Assembly: GCF_039679125.1 (NCBI RefSeq)
Contig: NZ_CP155551.1
Location: 3,720,001 to 3,784,000 of the forward strand
DNA: 64,000 bases
Source of the DNA: Blastococcus sp. HT6-4
GTDB taxonomy: Bacteria > Actinomycetota > Actinomycetes > Mycobacteriales > Geodermatophilaceae
Reading direction: 5' to 3'
Position 1 is the first letter of the stretch. Every line of letters starts with the position of its first letter. A program made the position numbers and the translations under genes. The notes beneath the pieces are model-generated. The model did not search any database, was not told the DNA's origin, and saw only the letters and a list, made by a program, of their open reading frames with translations. Shown in pieces: positions 39,421 through 47,875 of this stretch.

Positions 39421-40761
39421 TCAGCCCGCGGCGACGACGGCCGCGAGGCGCCGGGCCACGGCGTCGGCCTGCTCCTGGGTGGGCGCCTCGACCATGACCC
39501 GGACCAGCTGCTCGGTGCCCGACGGCCGCAGCAGCACCCGGCCGGACTCGCCCAGCTCCGCCTCCACCGCGTTGACGGCGGCGGCGACCTCCTCGCTCTC
39601 GGCGACCGCGAGCCGGTCGTGGACCGGGACGTTGACCAGCACCTGCGGCAACCGCTGCACCACGGAGGTGAGCTCCGCCAGCGAGGCGCCGGTCGCGGCC
39701 ATGCGGGACAGCAGGGCCAGGCCGGTGAGCAACCCGTCCCCGGTGGTGGCGTGCTCCAGGAACACCAGGTGCCCGCTCTGCTCCCCGCCGAGGCTGAGGT
39801 CGGCGGCGCGCAGGGCCTCCAGCACGTAGCGGTCGCCGACGGCGGTGGTGCTGACCGAGATGCCGGCGTCGCGCATGGTGTGGTGGAAGCCGAGGTTGCT
39901 CATCACCGTGGCGACGACGGTGTCGGACTTGAGGGCCCCGCGCTCGTGCAGGGCCAGCGCGCACACCGCCAGGATGGCGTCGCCGTCGACGACCTCCCCG
40001 GCGGCGGTCACGGCCAGGCAGCGGTCGGCATCGCCGTCGTGGGCGATGCCGATGTCGGCGCCGCGCTCGCGGACGGCCTCGACCAGCGGCCCCAGGTGGG
40101 TGGAGCCGACGCCGTCGTTGATGTTCCAGCCGTCGGGGTCGCAGCCGATCGAGTGGACGGTGGCCCCGGCGCGGCGGTAGACCTCCGGCGCGGCGGTGGC
40201 GGCGGCACCGTGGGCGGCGTCGACGACGACGGAGAGACCGGTCAGGGGCCGGTCCACGGTCGACAGCAGGTGCTCGACGTAGGCGTCGGTGCCGTCGGCG
40301 AGCGCGCTGACACGGCCGATGAGGTTCCCGGTGGGGCGGTGCCCGTCCGAGGAGCCGGAGGCGACGGTCTGCTCGACCGCGGCCTCGACGGCGTCGGGCA
40401 GCTTGTGGCCGCCCCGGCTGAAGAGCTTGATGCCGTTGTCGGGCATCGGGTTGTGGCTGGCCGAGATCATGACGCCGAGGTCGGCGTCGTTCCGGCCGGT
40501 CAGCCAGGCCAGCGCCGGCGTGGGGACCACCCCGGCGAGGAGCACCTCGGCTCCGGCGCTCGTGAGACCCGCGACGACCGCGGCCTCGAGCATCTCCCCG
40601 CTGGCTCGGGGGTCGCGGCCGACGACCGCGACGGGACGCGAGGTCCCGTCGCGGTCGGCGAGCACGCCTGCGGCGGCACGTGCCACCGAGAGGGCCAGCT
40701 CCGGCGTGAGGTCGGAGTTGGCCCGACCCCGGACGCCGTCGGTCCCGAAGAGGCGACCCAC
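39421..40761 (-). CDS. glmM: Phosphoglucosamine mutase
   Basis: The 446-residue phosphohexomutase converts glucosamine-6-P to glucosamine-1-P for UDP-GlcNAc. The phosphoserine loop is [15 protein letters not shown] (Ser102), the metal loop DGDADRC and the sugar-binding loop [19 protein letters not shown] closes the protein. The GTG at 40761 is 11 bp after the rpsI stop, so it may be transcribed with rplM-rpsI. Confidence 0.97.
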   Translation of the reverse strand: MGRLFGTDGVRGRANSDLTPELALSVARAAAGVLADRDGTSRPVAVVGRDPRASGEMLEAAVVAGLTSAGAEVLLAGVVPTPALAWLTGRNDADLGVMISASHNPMPDNGIKLFSRGGHKLPDAVEAAVEQTVASGSSDGHRPTGNLIGRVSALADGTDAYVEHLLSTVDRPLTGLSVVVDAAHGAAATAAPEVYRRAGATVHSIGCDPDGWNINDGVGSTHLGPLVEAVRERGADIGIAHDGDADRCLAVTAAGEVVDGDAILAVCALALHERGALKSDTVVATVMSNLGFHHTMRDAGISVSTTAVGDRYVLEALRAADLSLGGEQSGHLVFLEHATTGDGLLTGLALLSRMAATGASLAELTSVVQRLPQVLVNVPVHDRLAVAESEEVAAAVNAVEAELGESGRVLLRPSGTEQLVRVMVEAPTQEQADAVARRLAAVVAAG

Positions 40762-40772
40762 GGACGTACCGG

Positions 40773-41192
40773 TCAGCGCTTGGAGTACTGAGGCGCCTTG
40801 CGGGCCTTCTTGAGCCCGTACTTCTTGCGCTCCTTGACCCGGGGGTCACGGGTCAGGAAGCCGGCCTTCTTGAGGGCCGGGCGGTCCTCGGCCTCGATCT
40901 CGATGAGAGCGCGGGCGATCGCCAGGCGCAGCGCGCCGGCCTGGCCGGTGACGCCGCCACCCTTGAGCAGGCCGACGACGTCGTACTGCTCGCCCTTCTC
41001 GAGGGTCACGAACGGCTCGCGGATGAGCTGCTGGTGCACCTTGTTCGGGAAGTACTCCTCGAGGGTGCGGCCGTTGAGCTTGAACTGGCCGGTGCCGGGC
41101 AGCAGCCGCACGCGGACGACTGCCTCCTTGCGCCGGCCGACGGTCTGGACCGGACGCCCCTCGGCGTCGGTCACGGTCAGTGCACTCGTCAC
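40773..41192 (-). CDS. rpsI: 30S ribosomal protein S9
   Basis: The 139-residue protein has the S9 core [30 protein letters not shown] and a basic tail ending KAPQYSKR that reaches the P-site tRNA. GTG 41192 overlaps the rplM stop by four bases. Confidence 0.98.
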   Translation of the reverse strand: MTSALTVTDAEGRPVQTVGRRKEAVVRVRLLPGTGQFKLNGRTLEEYFPNKVHQQLIREPFVTLEKGEQYDVVGLLKGGGVTGQAGALRLAIARALIEIEAEDRPALKKAGFLTRDPRVKERKKYGLKKARKAPQYSKR

Positions 41193-41632
41193 TGGGCCAC
41201 CTGCTTGATCTCGTAGGTCTGGGGCTGCTGCGCGGCGTGCGGGTGCTCCGGGCCGGCGTAGACCTTCAGCTTCTTGAGCATCTGCCGGCCGAGGCTGTTG
41301 TGCGGCAGCATGCCCTTGATCGCGCGCTCGATGACGCGGTCGGGGTGCGTGCGCAGCTGGTCGCCGACGTTGGTGGTCTTGAGACCGCCCGGGTGACCGG
41401 AGTGCCGGTAGGCGACCTTGTCCTCCCGCTTGGACCCGGTGAGGGCGACCTTGCCGGCGTTGACGATGACGACGAAGTCGCCGACGTCCACGTGCGGGGC
41501 GTACTGGGGCTTGTGCTTGCCGCGCAGGATCTGCGCGGTCTGGCTGGCCAGTCGACCGAGCACCACGTCGGTGGCGTCGATGACATGCCAGGCCCGGGCG
41601 ACCTCGCCGGGCTTGGGGGTGTACGTGCGCAC
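41189..41632 (-). CDS. rplM: 50S ribosomal protein L13
   Basis: The 147-residue L13 begins [29 protein letters not shown] from GTG 41632, with GGAGGAC 11 bases upstream. [21 protein letters not shown] and [19 protein letters not shown] are conserved. It heads rplM-rpsI-glmM. Confidence 0.98.
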   Translation of the reverse strand: MRTYTPKPGEVARAWHVIDATDVVLGRLASQTAQILRGKHKPQYAPHVDVGDFVVIVNAGKVALTGSKREDKVAYRHSGHPGGLKTTNVGDQLRTHPDRVIERAIKGMLPHNSLGRQMLKKLKVYAGPEHPHAAQQPQTYEIKQVAQ

Positions 41633-41741
41633 GGCGCTCGTGTCCTCCGTCGTCGTCGGGATGGCTGGTGGGATCGCCTCACCGAGCACGGGAGACGGAT
41701 CTGCACGCGCGGCACCAGCCGGCACACGCGCCAACCGAGCA

Positions 41742-41750
41742 CGATACCAG
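41742..41750 (-). promoter_or_regulatory. Extended -10 promoter element of rplM-rpsI
   Basis: TGGTATCGT on the minus strand carries an extended -10 (TGG plus TATCGT) about 110 bp before rplM. No good -35 is evident, as expected for extended -10 promoters. Confidence 0.5.
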
Positions 41751-41778
41751 CAGCGCCGGGGCGGTCTCCCGCCCGCGT

Positions 41779-42267
41779 TCAGACGACCTCGCGCAGCCGC
41801 CCGGTGTCGACGTCGTAGACCGTGCCCCGCACCTCGGCGGCGAGCAGGTACGCGCTCTCGCGCACCAGGCGGATCGACTCGCGGACGTCGTCGTCGACGT
41901 CGGCGAAGGCGCGCATCGGCCACGGGGGCCGCTGCCCGGTCGCCTGCTCCACCTGCTCGGCGAAGGCGGCCTCGTCGGCTCCGGCCAGGCCGCAGCGGGT
42001 GTGGTGCACCAGGAGCACCTCGCGCGTGCCGAGCACGTGCTGGGAGATGGCCAGCGAGCGGAGCACGTCGTCGGTCACCACCCCGCCGGCGTTGCGGATG
42101 ACGTGCGCCTCCCCGGGCGCGAGGCCCAGGAGCCGGTAGACGTCCATCCGCGCGTCCATGCACGCCACGACGGCCACGCCCCGGGCCGGGCGGGCCGGTC
42201 CGCCGTCGCCGGGCGCCTGCTCCGCCCACGCCGCGTTCGCCTCGAGCATCCGATCGATCTCAGCCAC
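41779..42267 (-). CDS. Beta-class carbonic anhydrase
   Basis: The 162-residue protein hydrates CO2. Zinc ligands appear as Cys36 with the Asp38/Arg40 dyad (ACMDAR), His89 and Cys92 (HHTRCG). The short length and [21 protein letters not shown] fit the small beta-CA subfamily of mycobacteria. GTG 42267 begins 18 bp after the ribokinase-like gene stop, so the two may be co-transcribed. Confidence 0.93.
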   Translation of the reverse strand: MAEIDRMLEANAAWAEQAPGDGGPARPARGVAVVACMDARMDVYRLLGLAPGEAHVIRNAGGVVTDDVLRSLAISQHVLGTREVLLVHHTRCGLAGADEAAFAEQVEQATGQRPPWPMRAFADVDDDVRESIRLVRESAYLLAAEVRGTVYDVDTGRLREVV

Positions 42268-42285
42268 GGCCGGACGATAACCGGC

Positions 42286-43266
42286 TCACCCGGAGCGGTG
42301 CCGCCGGACCACCTCGCCGAGCGTGGCCGCATCCAGCTCCGGCCGCCCACCGGCGTGCGCGACCGTCCCGGCGGCGGCGGCCGCGGCCACCCAGGCGGCG
42401 TCCTCGGGTGCCGCGCCCCCGAGCAGCGTGGCGGTGAGGGCGGCGACCCAGACGTCGCCGGCGCCGGTGGGGTCCACCGGCGCCTCCCCGAGCAGCGGGA
42501 CGACGACCTCGCCGTCGGCCCACCGCGGGTCGGCCTCCAGCTCCGTCGCCGCGACGCCCAGCGCCGGGCCCGCCCGCCAGGCCACCAGGTCCCCGGCCTC
42601 CCCCACGGCCAGCGCGACCAGCCGCGGACCGGCGGTCAGCAGCTCCGCGGCCGCCTCGCCCGCGGCGGCCACGTCCGGCAGCTCCCGGCCGACCAGCTGC
42701 GCCGCCTCGGCCGCGTTCGCCCGGACGACGTCCGCGCGCGCCAGCACCGCGGCCCGCGTCTCCGCGTCCTCCGGGGCGCCGTCGGCCACCACGACGGCGG
42801 TCCCCGGCACCCGCTGCAGCGCCGCCCGCACCGCTGCGCCCGGCTGCTGCAGCTGCAGGCTCAGCACCTGGCAGGCGGCCAGCTGCCCGCCCGCGCCGGC
42901 GACGTCATCGGCGGTCAGGTGCACGTCGGGCGGCACGTGCTCGACCAGCCGCCGGCGTCCACCGTCCTCGACCAGGTCCACCAGGAGGGCGGTCTCGGCG
43001 CCCGCGCGGGGAACGACCGAGGAGACGTCGATCCCGTCGGCGGCGGCCTGCGCCAGCACGTCACGACCGGCGTCGTCGTCGCCCACGACGCCCACCAGCG
43101 CGACCGGGACGCCGAGCTGGCGCAGGGCCACCGCCTGGTTCGCGCCCTTGCCGCCGAGCAGCTCCCGCCGCCCCGAGGCCGCCACCGAGCCCCCGGCCGC
43201 GGGCAGCCCGCTCATCCGGAGCACCAGGTCGCGGCCGATCTGACCCAGCACGACGACGTCGGCCAT
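42286..43266 (-). CDS. PfkB-family sugar kinase, ribokinase-like
   Basis: The 326-residue kinase has the PfkB signatures GGKGANQAVALRQLGVPVALVGVVGDDDAG (N-terminal sugar/lid region) and DPTGAGDVWVAALTATLL with the catalytic Asp. This arrangement matches ribokinase. No ribose transporter or RbsD is adjacent, so the true sugar is not certain. ATG 43266 is 61 bp from the divergent moeA start. Confidence 0.88.
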   Translation of the reverse strand: MADVVVLGQIGRDLVLRMSGLPAAGGSVAASGRRELLGGKGANQAVALRQLGVPVALVGVVGDDDAGRDVLAQAAADGIDVSSVVPRAGAETALLVDLVEDGGRRRLVEHVPPDVHLTADDVAGAGGQLAACQVLSLQLQQPGAAVRAALQRVPGTAVVVADGAPEDAETRAAVLARADVVRANAAEAAQLVGRELPDVAAAGEAAAELLTAGPRLVALAVGEAGDLVAWRAGPALGVAATELEADPRWADGEVVVPLLGEAPVDPTGAGDVWVAALTATLLGGAAPEDAAWVAAAAAAGTVAHAGGRPELDAATLGEVVRRHRSG

Positions 43267-43327
43267 CCACCCTCCTCACGGTCGGTCCCCGGCGCCACCC
43301 GGCCGGCGATCAGCGAGGATGTGCCCC

Positions 43328-44530
43328 GTGCGCACGGTCGAGGAACACCAGGCGGTGGTGAGCGCCCTGCTGCCCGCGCTCGCGGAGGAGTCGGTGCCGC
43401 TGGCGGCCGCGCACGGACGGGTGCTGGCCCGCGACGTGGTCGCGCAGGTGCCGCTGCCCGGCTTCGACAACTCGGCGATGGACGGCTACGCCGCCCGGTG
43501 GGCGGAGGTCGGACGGGCCTCGGAGAGCCCGGTGCGGCTGCCGGTGGCCGAGGACATCCCCGCCGGCCGCACCGACGTCGTCCCGCTGGCGCCGGGCACC
43601 GTGCACCGCATCATGACCGGCGCGCCGCTGCCGCCGGGCGCCGACGTCGTCGTCCCGGTGGAGCTCACCGACGGCGGCACCGACGTCGTCCTGATCAGCG
43701 ACTGCCCCCCGGCCGGCAGCCATCTGCGCCGTGCCGGCGAGGACATCGCGGCGGGCACCGTCGCGCTCACCGCGGGATCACCCCTCGGGTCGTCGCAACT
43801 GGGCCTGGCCGCCGCCGTGGGCGTGACCGAGCTGCCGGTCCGCCGACGCCCCCGGGTGCTCGTCCTGTCGACGGGCAGCGAGCTCGTCGCCCCCGGGGAG
43901 GAGCTCGCCCCGGGGCAGATCTACGAGTCCAACTCCACGCTGCTCGCCGCGGCGGTCGAGGAGGCCGGCGGCATCCCGCGCCGGCTGCACTTCGTCCCCG
44001 ACGACGTCGACCAGTTCCTCACCACGGTGCGGGCCGAGCTGACGACGGCCGACCTGCTCATCACCAGCGGCGGGGTGAGCGCCGGCGCCTACGAGGTGGT
44101 GAAGGACGCCTTCGGGACGCTGGGCACGGTCGAGTTCGGCAAGGTGGCGATGCAGCCCGGCGGTCCTCAGGGCGCCGGCACCGTCGACGGCGTCCCCGTG
44201 GTCACGTTGCCCGGCAACCCGGTGAGCGCCTTCGTGTCCTTCGAGGTGTTCGTGCGACCGGCGCTGCGCCGTGCGCTCGGCCACGCCTCCCCCGACCGGC
44301 TCCGCGTCCCCGCCCGACTGACCGCGCCGCTGCGCTCGCCCGCGGGCCGCCGCCAGTTCCTGCGCGGCCGCTACGACGGCGGCGAGGTCTCGCAGGTCGG
44401 TGGGCCGGGGTCGCACCTGGTCGCCCACCTGGCCCGCGCCAACTGCCTGGTGGCCGTCCCCGAGGACGTCACCGAACTGCCCGCCGGCGCCGAGGTGCAG
44501 GTCGTGCTGATCGAAGGAGCGCTCCGATGA
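43328..44530 (+). CDS. moeA: Molybdopterin molybdenumtransferase MoeA
   Basis: The 400-residue enzyme inserts molybdate into adenylylated molybdopterin. Signatures are PLPGFDNSAMDGYA, IMTGAPLPPGADVVVPVE, VLVLSTGSELV, SNSTLLAAAVEEAGG and TSGGVSAGAYEVVKDAF, with VTLPGNPVSAFVSFEVFV near the end. GTG 43328 has GAGGAT at ideal spacing, whereas ATG 43319 would lie directly on that site. The stop overlaps the ATG of a 26-codon repeat-derived frame (ATGA). Confidence 0.95.
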   Translation: MRTVEEHQAVVSALLPALAEESVPLAAAHGRVLARDVVAQVPLPGFDNSAMDGYAARWAEVGRASESPVRLPVAEDIPAGRTDVVPLAPGTVHRIMTGAPLPPGADVVVPVELTDGGTDVVLISDCPPAGSHLRRAGEDIAAGTVALTAGSPLGSSQLGLAAAVGVTELPVRRRPRVLVLSTGSELVAPGEELAPGQIYESNSTLLAAAVEEAGGIPRRLHFVPDDVDQFLTTVRAELTTADLLITSGGVSAGAYEVVKDAFGTLGTVEFGKVAMQPGGPQGAGTVDGVPVVTLPGNPVSAFVSFEVFVRPALRRALGHASPDRLRVPARLTAPLRSPAGRRQFLRGRYDGGEVSQVGGPGSHLVAHLARANCLVAVPEDVTELPAGAEVQVVLIEGALR

Positions 44531-44607
44531 GCGAGCGTGCGAGCTCACGCATGGGCACAGTGACCGAGGAACGAGCCCGACGAGCGCCAGCGAGGAGGAC
44601 GAAGTGA
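44527..44607 (+). CDS. 26-codon repeat-derived frame bridging moeA and moaC
   Basis: ATG 44527 overlaps the moeA stop as ATGA and TGA 44605 overlaps the moaC start as GTGA. A ribosome could therefore pass from moeA through this frame to moaC without leaving the message. The peptide begins MSERASSRMGTVTEERARRA and is Arg/Glu/Ser-rich. The DNA is made of GAGCGAGC/CGAGGAACGAGC words typical of a Geodermatophilaceae interspersed repeat. Whether the peptide is stable or useful is unknown. Confidence 0.4.
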   Translation: MSERASSRMGTVTEERARRAPARRTK

Positions 44608-45077
44608 CGGAACCCCGGCTCACCCACGTCGACGAGACCGGCGCGGCGCGCATGGTCGACGTCAGCGCCAAGGCCGTCACCGCCCGGGAGGCCACGGCCG
44701 CCGGCCGGGTCCTCGTGAGCGCCGAGGTCGTCGGCCTGCTCCGCGGGAAGGGGGTGCCGAAGGGGGACGCGGTGGCCGTCGCCCGCATCGCCGGCATCGC
44801 CGGGGCCAAGCGCACGCCCGACCTCGTGCCGCTGTGCCACCCCATCGCGCTGCACGGCGTCACGGTCGACGTCGAGGTCACCGACGACACCGTCGAGATC
44901 ACCGCCACGGCCCGGACGGCCGACCGCACGGGCGTGGAGATGGAGGCCCTCACCGCGGTCACCGTCGCCGGGCTCACGATGATCGACATGGTCAAGGCCG
45001 TCGACCCGCGGGCGTCGATCACCGACGTGCGGCTGCTCCGCAAGAGCGGCGGCAAGAGCGGGGACTGGGCCCGATGA
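44604..45077 (+). CDS. moaC: Cyclic pyranopterin monophosphate synthase
   Basis: The 157-residue MoaC completes the first stage of molybdopterin synthesis with MoaA. LTHVDETGAARMVDVSAKAVT, the TPDLVPLCHPI motif, TGVEMEALTAVTVAGLTMIDMVKA and the C-terminal RLLRKSGGKSGDW are all conserved. GTG 44604 follows GAGGAGGAC supplied by the repeat element. The stop overlaps the mogA ATG (ATGA). Confidence 0.97.
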   Translation: MTEPRLTHVDETGAARMVDVSAKAVTAREATAAGRVLVSAEVVGLLRGKGVPKGDAVAVARIAGIAGAKRTPDLVPLCHPIALHGVTVDVEVTDDTVEITATARTADRTGVEMEALTAVTVAGLTMIDMVKAVDPRASITDVRLLRKSGGKSGDWAR

Positions 45078-45571
45078 GCGAGTTGCCCCCGGGCGCCCGT
45101 GCGCTCGTGCTGACCGCCTCCAACCGGGCCTACGCCGGGATCTACGACGACCGCAGTGGCCGGGCCCTCGCCGAGGGTCTGGCGGCACTGGGCTTCGCCG
45201 TGGAGGGGCCGCACGTGCGCCCCGACGACCCCGACGAGCTGGAGGCGGTCATGCGGGCCGCGGTCGACCTCGGCGTCGACGTCGTCGTCACCACCGGCGG
45301 CACCGGCCTCTCCCCCAGCGACGTCACGCCCGAGGCGACCCGCCGGGTGCTGGAACGCGAGGCACCGGGCCTCGCCGACGCCGTCCGCCGCTACGGGGCC
45401 GACAACGGTGTGCCGACGGCGGTGCTCTCCCGCGGGGTGGCCGGCACGGCGGCCCGCACGCTGATCGTCAACCTGCCCGGCTCGACCGGCGGGGTGAAGG
45501 ACGGGCTGGCCGTGCTCGGGCCACTGCTCCCCCACGTCGTCAGCCAGCTCCGTGGCGGCGACCATGTCTGA
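45074..45571 (+). CDS. mogA: Molybdopterin adenylyltransferase, MogA/MoaB type
   Basis: The 165-residue protein adenylylates molybdopterin before metal insertion. ALVLTASNRAYAGIYDDRSG, VVVTTGGTGLSPSDVTPEATR and LIVNLPGSTGGVKDGL are the family motifs. ATG 45074 is coupled to moaC. Three bases after the stop the family A repeat copy 2 begins. Confidence 0.93.
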   Translation: MSELPPGARALVLTASNRAYAGIYDDRSGRALAEGLAALGFAVEGPHVRPDDPDELEAVMRAAVDLGVDVVVTTGGTGLSPSDVTPEATRRVLEREAPGLADAVRRYGADNGVPTAVLSRGVAGTAARTLIVNLPGSTGGVKDGLAVLGPLLPHVVSQLRGGDHV

Positions 45572-45574
45572 GCA

Positions 45575-45630
45575 CATCGCGGTCCTCCGGACCGCACCGC
45601 GGCCAGGTGCCGTTCCCCTGGTGCGCTGAG
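45575..45630 (+). repeat. Interspersed hairpin repeat family A, copy 2
   Basis: CATCGCGGTCCTCCGGACC begins three bases after the mogA stop and continues with GGCCAGGTGCCGTTCCCC and GCGCTGAG. It matches 24051-24104 with few changes. The rest of this 146-bp gap before fdhD shows no gene or other signal. Confidence 0.8.
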
Positions 45631-45717
45631 CGTGTCCTCCCCTGCGTCGCGGGAGCCTCCGGCCCCCACTCCTCCGGTCGCCTCGCAGGGCGGCTCACGT
45701 TGCTGAGGCGGCGTGGT

Positions 45718-46545
45718 TCAGTCCAGCAGGATCCGCTCCTGGTGGGTGTAGACGTTGCAGCCGTCGCCGCGGAGGAAGCCGACCAGGGTGATGCCCACCT
45801 CGCGGGCGAGCTCCACGGCCAGCGACGACGGCGCCGACACCGCGGCGAGCACCGGGATGCCGGCCATCGCCGCCTTCTGGGTCAGCTCGAAGCTCGCGCG
45901 GCCGCTGACCATCAGCACGTGGCCGGCCAGGGGCAGCCGGCCGGCACGGACGCCGTCCCCGATCACCTTGTCGACGGCGTTGTGCCGGCCCACGTCCTCG
46001 CGGACCGCGACCAGGTCCCCGTCGGTCGTGAGGAGCCCGGCGGCGTGCAGTCCCCCGGTCTTGTCGAAGACCTGCTGGGCGGCCCGCAGGCGGTCCGGCA
46101 GCGCCAGGAGCACCTCCAGCGGGAGGCGCACGGGGTCGGCGGCGACATCGAACGCGGTCTTCGTCCGGATGGCGTCGATGCTGGCCTTGCCGCACACCCC
46201 GCACGAGCTGGACGTGTAGAAGTTCCGCTCGAGCCCGGTGTCGGGCATCGGCACCCCGGGGGCGAGGTCGACGTCGACGACGTTGTAGGTGTTGCGGCCG
46301 TCGGCGTCCACGGAGTCGCAGTACCGCAGGCCCGCGACCTCGTCGGCCCCCCGGATGACGCCCTCGGTGGCGAGGAAACCGTGCACCAGGTCGAAGTCGT
46401 CACCCGGCGTGCGCATGGTGATCGCCAGGGCGGTACCGCCGAGCCGGATCTCCAGCGGCTCCTCCGCCGCGACGGCGTCGGGCCGGGTGGTGCGTTGCTG
46501 ACCGCGGATGCGCAGCACCGGGGTGCGGCTGGTGACTCGTCCCAC
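45718..46545 (-). CDS. fdhD: Formate dehydrogenase accessory sulfurtransferase FdhD
   Basis: The 275-residue protein delivers sulfur to the molybdenum cofactor of formate dehydrogenases. The catalytic C-x-x-C loop is SSSCGVCGKAS; EEPLEIRLGG at the start and HNAVDKVIGDG and GYLLMVSGRAS-like LMVSGRASFEL later are conserved. GTG 46545 gives MGRVTSRTPVLRI. It diverges from mobA 41 bp away. No formate dehydrogenase subunit is in the window. Confidence 0.95.
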   Translation of the reverse strand: MGRVTSRTPVLRIRGQQRTTRPDAVAAEEPLEIRLGGTALAITMRTPGDDFDLVHGFLATEGVIRGADEVAGLRYCDSVDADGRNTYNVVDVDLAPGVPMPDTGLERNFYTSSSCGVCGKASIDAIRTKTAFDVAADPVRLPLEVLLALPDRLRAAQQVFDKTGGLHAAGLLTTDGDLVAVREDVGRHNAVDKVIGDGVRAGRLPLAGHVLMVSGRASFELTQKAAMAGIPVLAAVSAPSSLAVELAREVGITLVGFLRGDGCNVYTHQERILLD

Positions 46546-46586
46546 GGCGTGGACGGTACCCACCTGCGGCGGCCTACGGTGCTGCC

Positions 46587-47177
46587 ATGGAGGAGCTCCC
46601 GCCGTACGCCGCCGTGGTACTGGCCGGCGGCCGGGGCGCGCGGCTGGGCGGGCGGGCGAAGCCCCAGCTGACGGTCGGGGGCCGGACCATGCTCGCGGCC
46701 GTGCTCACCGCCGTGGACGACGCCGCTCAGCGCGTGGTGGTCGGGCCCCCGCAGCCCGCCCCGCCCGACGTGGTGCTCACCCGGGAGGACCCACCCGGGG
46801 GCGGCCCGGTGGCCGCCCTCCGGGCCGGGCTGGCGCGGGTGGACGCCGACGTCGTCGCCGTCCTCGCCGGCGACCTGCCGTTCGTGACCGGCGCCGTGAT
46901 CGGTGCGCTGCGCCGGCGGCTGCGGGCTGACGGCGTCCTGGTCGTCGACGACACCGGCCGGGACCAGCTGCTGCTGGGCGTGTGGCGCACCGCGGCCCTC
47001 CGCGATGCGGTGCGGGACCCGGCGGGCCCGGGGGCGCTGCACCGGGCGGTGGCGGGCCTCGCCGTCGACCGCCACCGGCCGCCGGTGGCTCCCGACGAGG
47101 TGCCGCCGTGGCTCGACTGCGACACCCCCGAGGAGCTGGCCCGCGCCCGGGAGGTAGCCGCCCGCACGGCCGGGTAG
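46587..47177 (+). CDS. mobA: Molybdenum cofactor guanylyltransferase MobA
   Basis: The 196-residue nucleotidyltransferase attaches GMP to molybdopterin. VVLAGGRGARLGGRAKPQL (residues 10-28) is the GTP-binding signature and VLAGDLPFVT the metal-binding Asp region. Together with moeA, moaC, mogA and fdhD it makes this a cofactor-maturation cluster for a DMSO-reductase-type enzyme located elsewhere. ATG 46587 is clear. Confidence 0.93.
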   Translation: MEELPPYAAVVLAGGRGARLGGRAKPQLTVGGRTMLAAVLTAVDDAAQRVVVGPPQPAPPDVVLTREDPPGGGPVAALRAGLARVDADVVAVLAGDLPFVTGAVIGALRRRLRADGVLVVDDTGRDQLLLGVWRTAALRDAVRDPAGPGALHRAVAGLAVDRHRPPVAPDEVPPWLDCDTPEELARAREVAARTAG

Positions 47178-47186
47178 GGCCGGGAC

Positions 47187-47852
47187 ATGCGCATCGTCCT
47201 CGCCGGGGCCCACGGGCAGGTCGCCCGCCGCCTCGGCCGCCTGCTGTCCGGCCGCGGCGACACCGTCCTCGGCCTCGTCCGCAATCCCGACCACCGGGCC
47301 GACCTCGAGTCCGATGGCGTGACGCCGGTGGTCCTCGACCTCGAGTCGGCCTCGGTCGACGAGGTCGCGGAGGTGGTCTCCGGCGCCGATGGCGTGGTGT
47401 TCGCCGCCGGTGCCGGCCCCGGCAGCGGCCCCGAACGCAAGGACACCGTCGACCGCGGCGCGGCGGTGCTGCTCGCCGACGCCGCGGAGCGGGCCGGGGT
47501 CCGCCCCTACCTCCTGGTCTCCTCCATGGGCGCCGACCTCGTCGCCGACGGCGCGACCCCCGACGGCGTCGACGAGGTGTTCGTCGCGTACCTGCGGGCC
47601 AAGCTCGCCGCGGAGGAGAACCTGCTGGCCCGCCCGGGGCTCGCGGTCACGGTCCTGCGGCCGGGCGGCCTCACCGACGAACCCGGCACCGGTCGGGTCA
47701 CCCTCGCCCGGCACGTCGAGCGCGGGGAGATCCCCCGGGACGATGTCGCCGCCGTCCTGCTGGCCTTCCTCGACTCCCCGCGCGACGGCGCCGTGGTGGA
47801 GCTGGTCGCCGGCGAGACCCCGGTGGAGGAGGCGGTCGCCTCGGTGCCCTGA
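47187..47852 (+). CDS. NAD(P)-binding atypical SDR protein
   Basis: The 221-residue protein has the Rossmann start MRIVLAGAHGQVARRLGRLL and LVRNPDHRADLESDGV. VFAAGAGPGSG and YLLVSSMGAD follow, then AYLRAKLAAEENLLARPGLAVTVLRPGGLTDEPGTG. This fits the NmrA/YwnB-like atypical short-chain dehydrogenases, many of which are redox sensors or flavin reductase relatives. It starts 9 bp after mobA on the same strand. Substrate unknown. Confidence 0.9.
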   Translation: MRIVLAGAHGQVARRLGRLLSGRGDTVLGLVRNPDHRADLESDGVTPVVLDLESASVDEVAEVVSGADGVVFAAGAGPGSGPERKDTVDRGAAVLLADAAERAGVRPYLLVSSMGADLVADGATPDGVDEVFVAYLRAKLAAEENLLARPGLAVTVLRPGGLTDEPGTGRVTLARHVERGEIPRDDVAAVLLAFLDSPRDGAVVELVAGETPVEEAVASVP

Positions 47853-47875
47853 GCCCCTGCCGGCCGGGCCGCGCC

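Noticed and set aside
37609..40791. A 1000-codon open frame antisense to glmS and glmM
   Set aside because: It is a high-GC antisense artefact across two well-conserved genes, with low-complexity Gly/Asp/Val-rich translation.
41668..44607. A 979-codon frame spanning carbonic anhydrase, the sugar kinase and moeA
   Set aside because: It runs antisense to two genes and out of frame in moeA; the translation is Arg/Gly/Pro-rich noise.
45631..45717. tRNA or small RNA gene in the mogA-fdhD gap
   Set aside because: No cloverleaf, T-loop GTTCGA motif or terminator is visible; only the family A repeat explains part of the gap.
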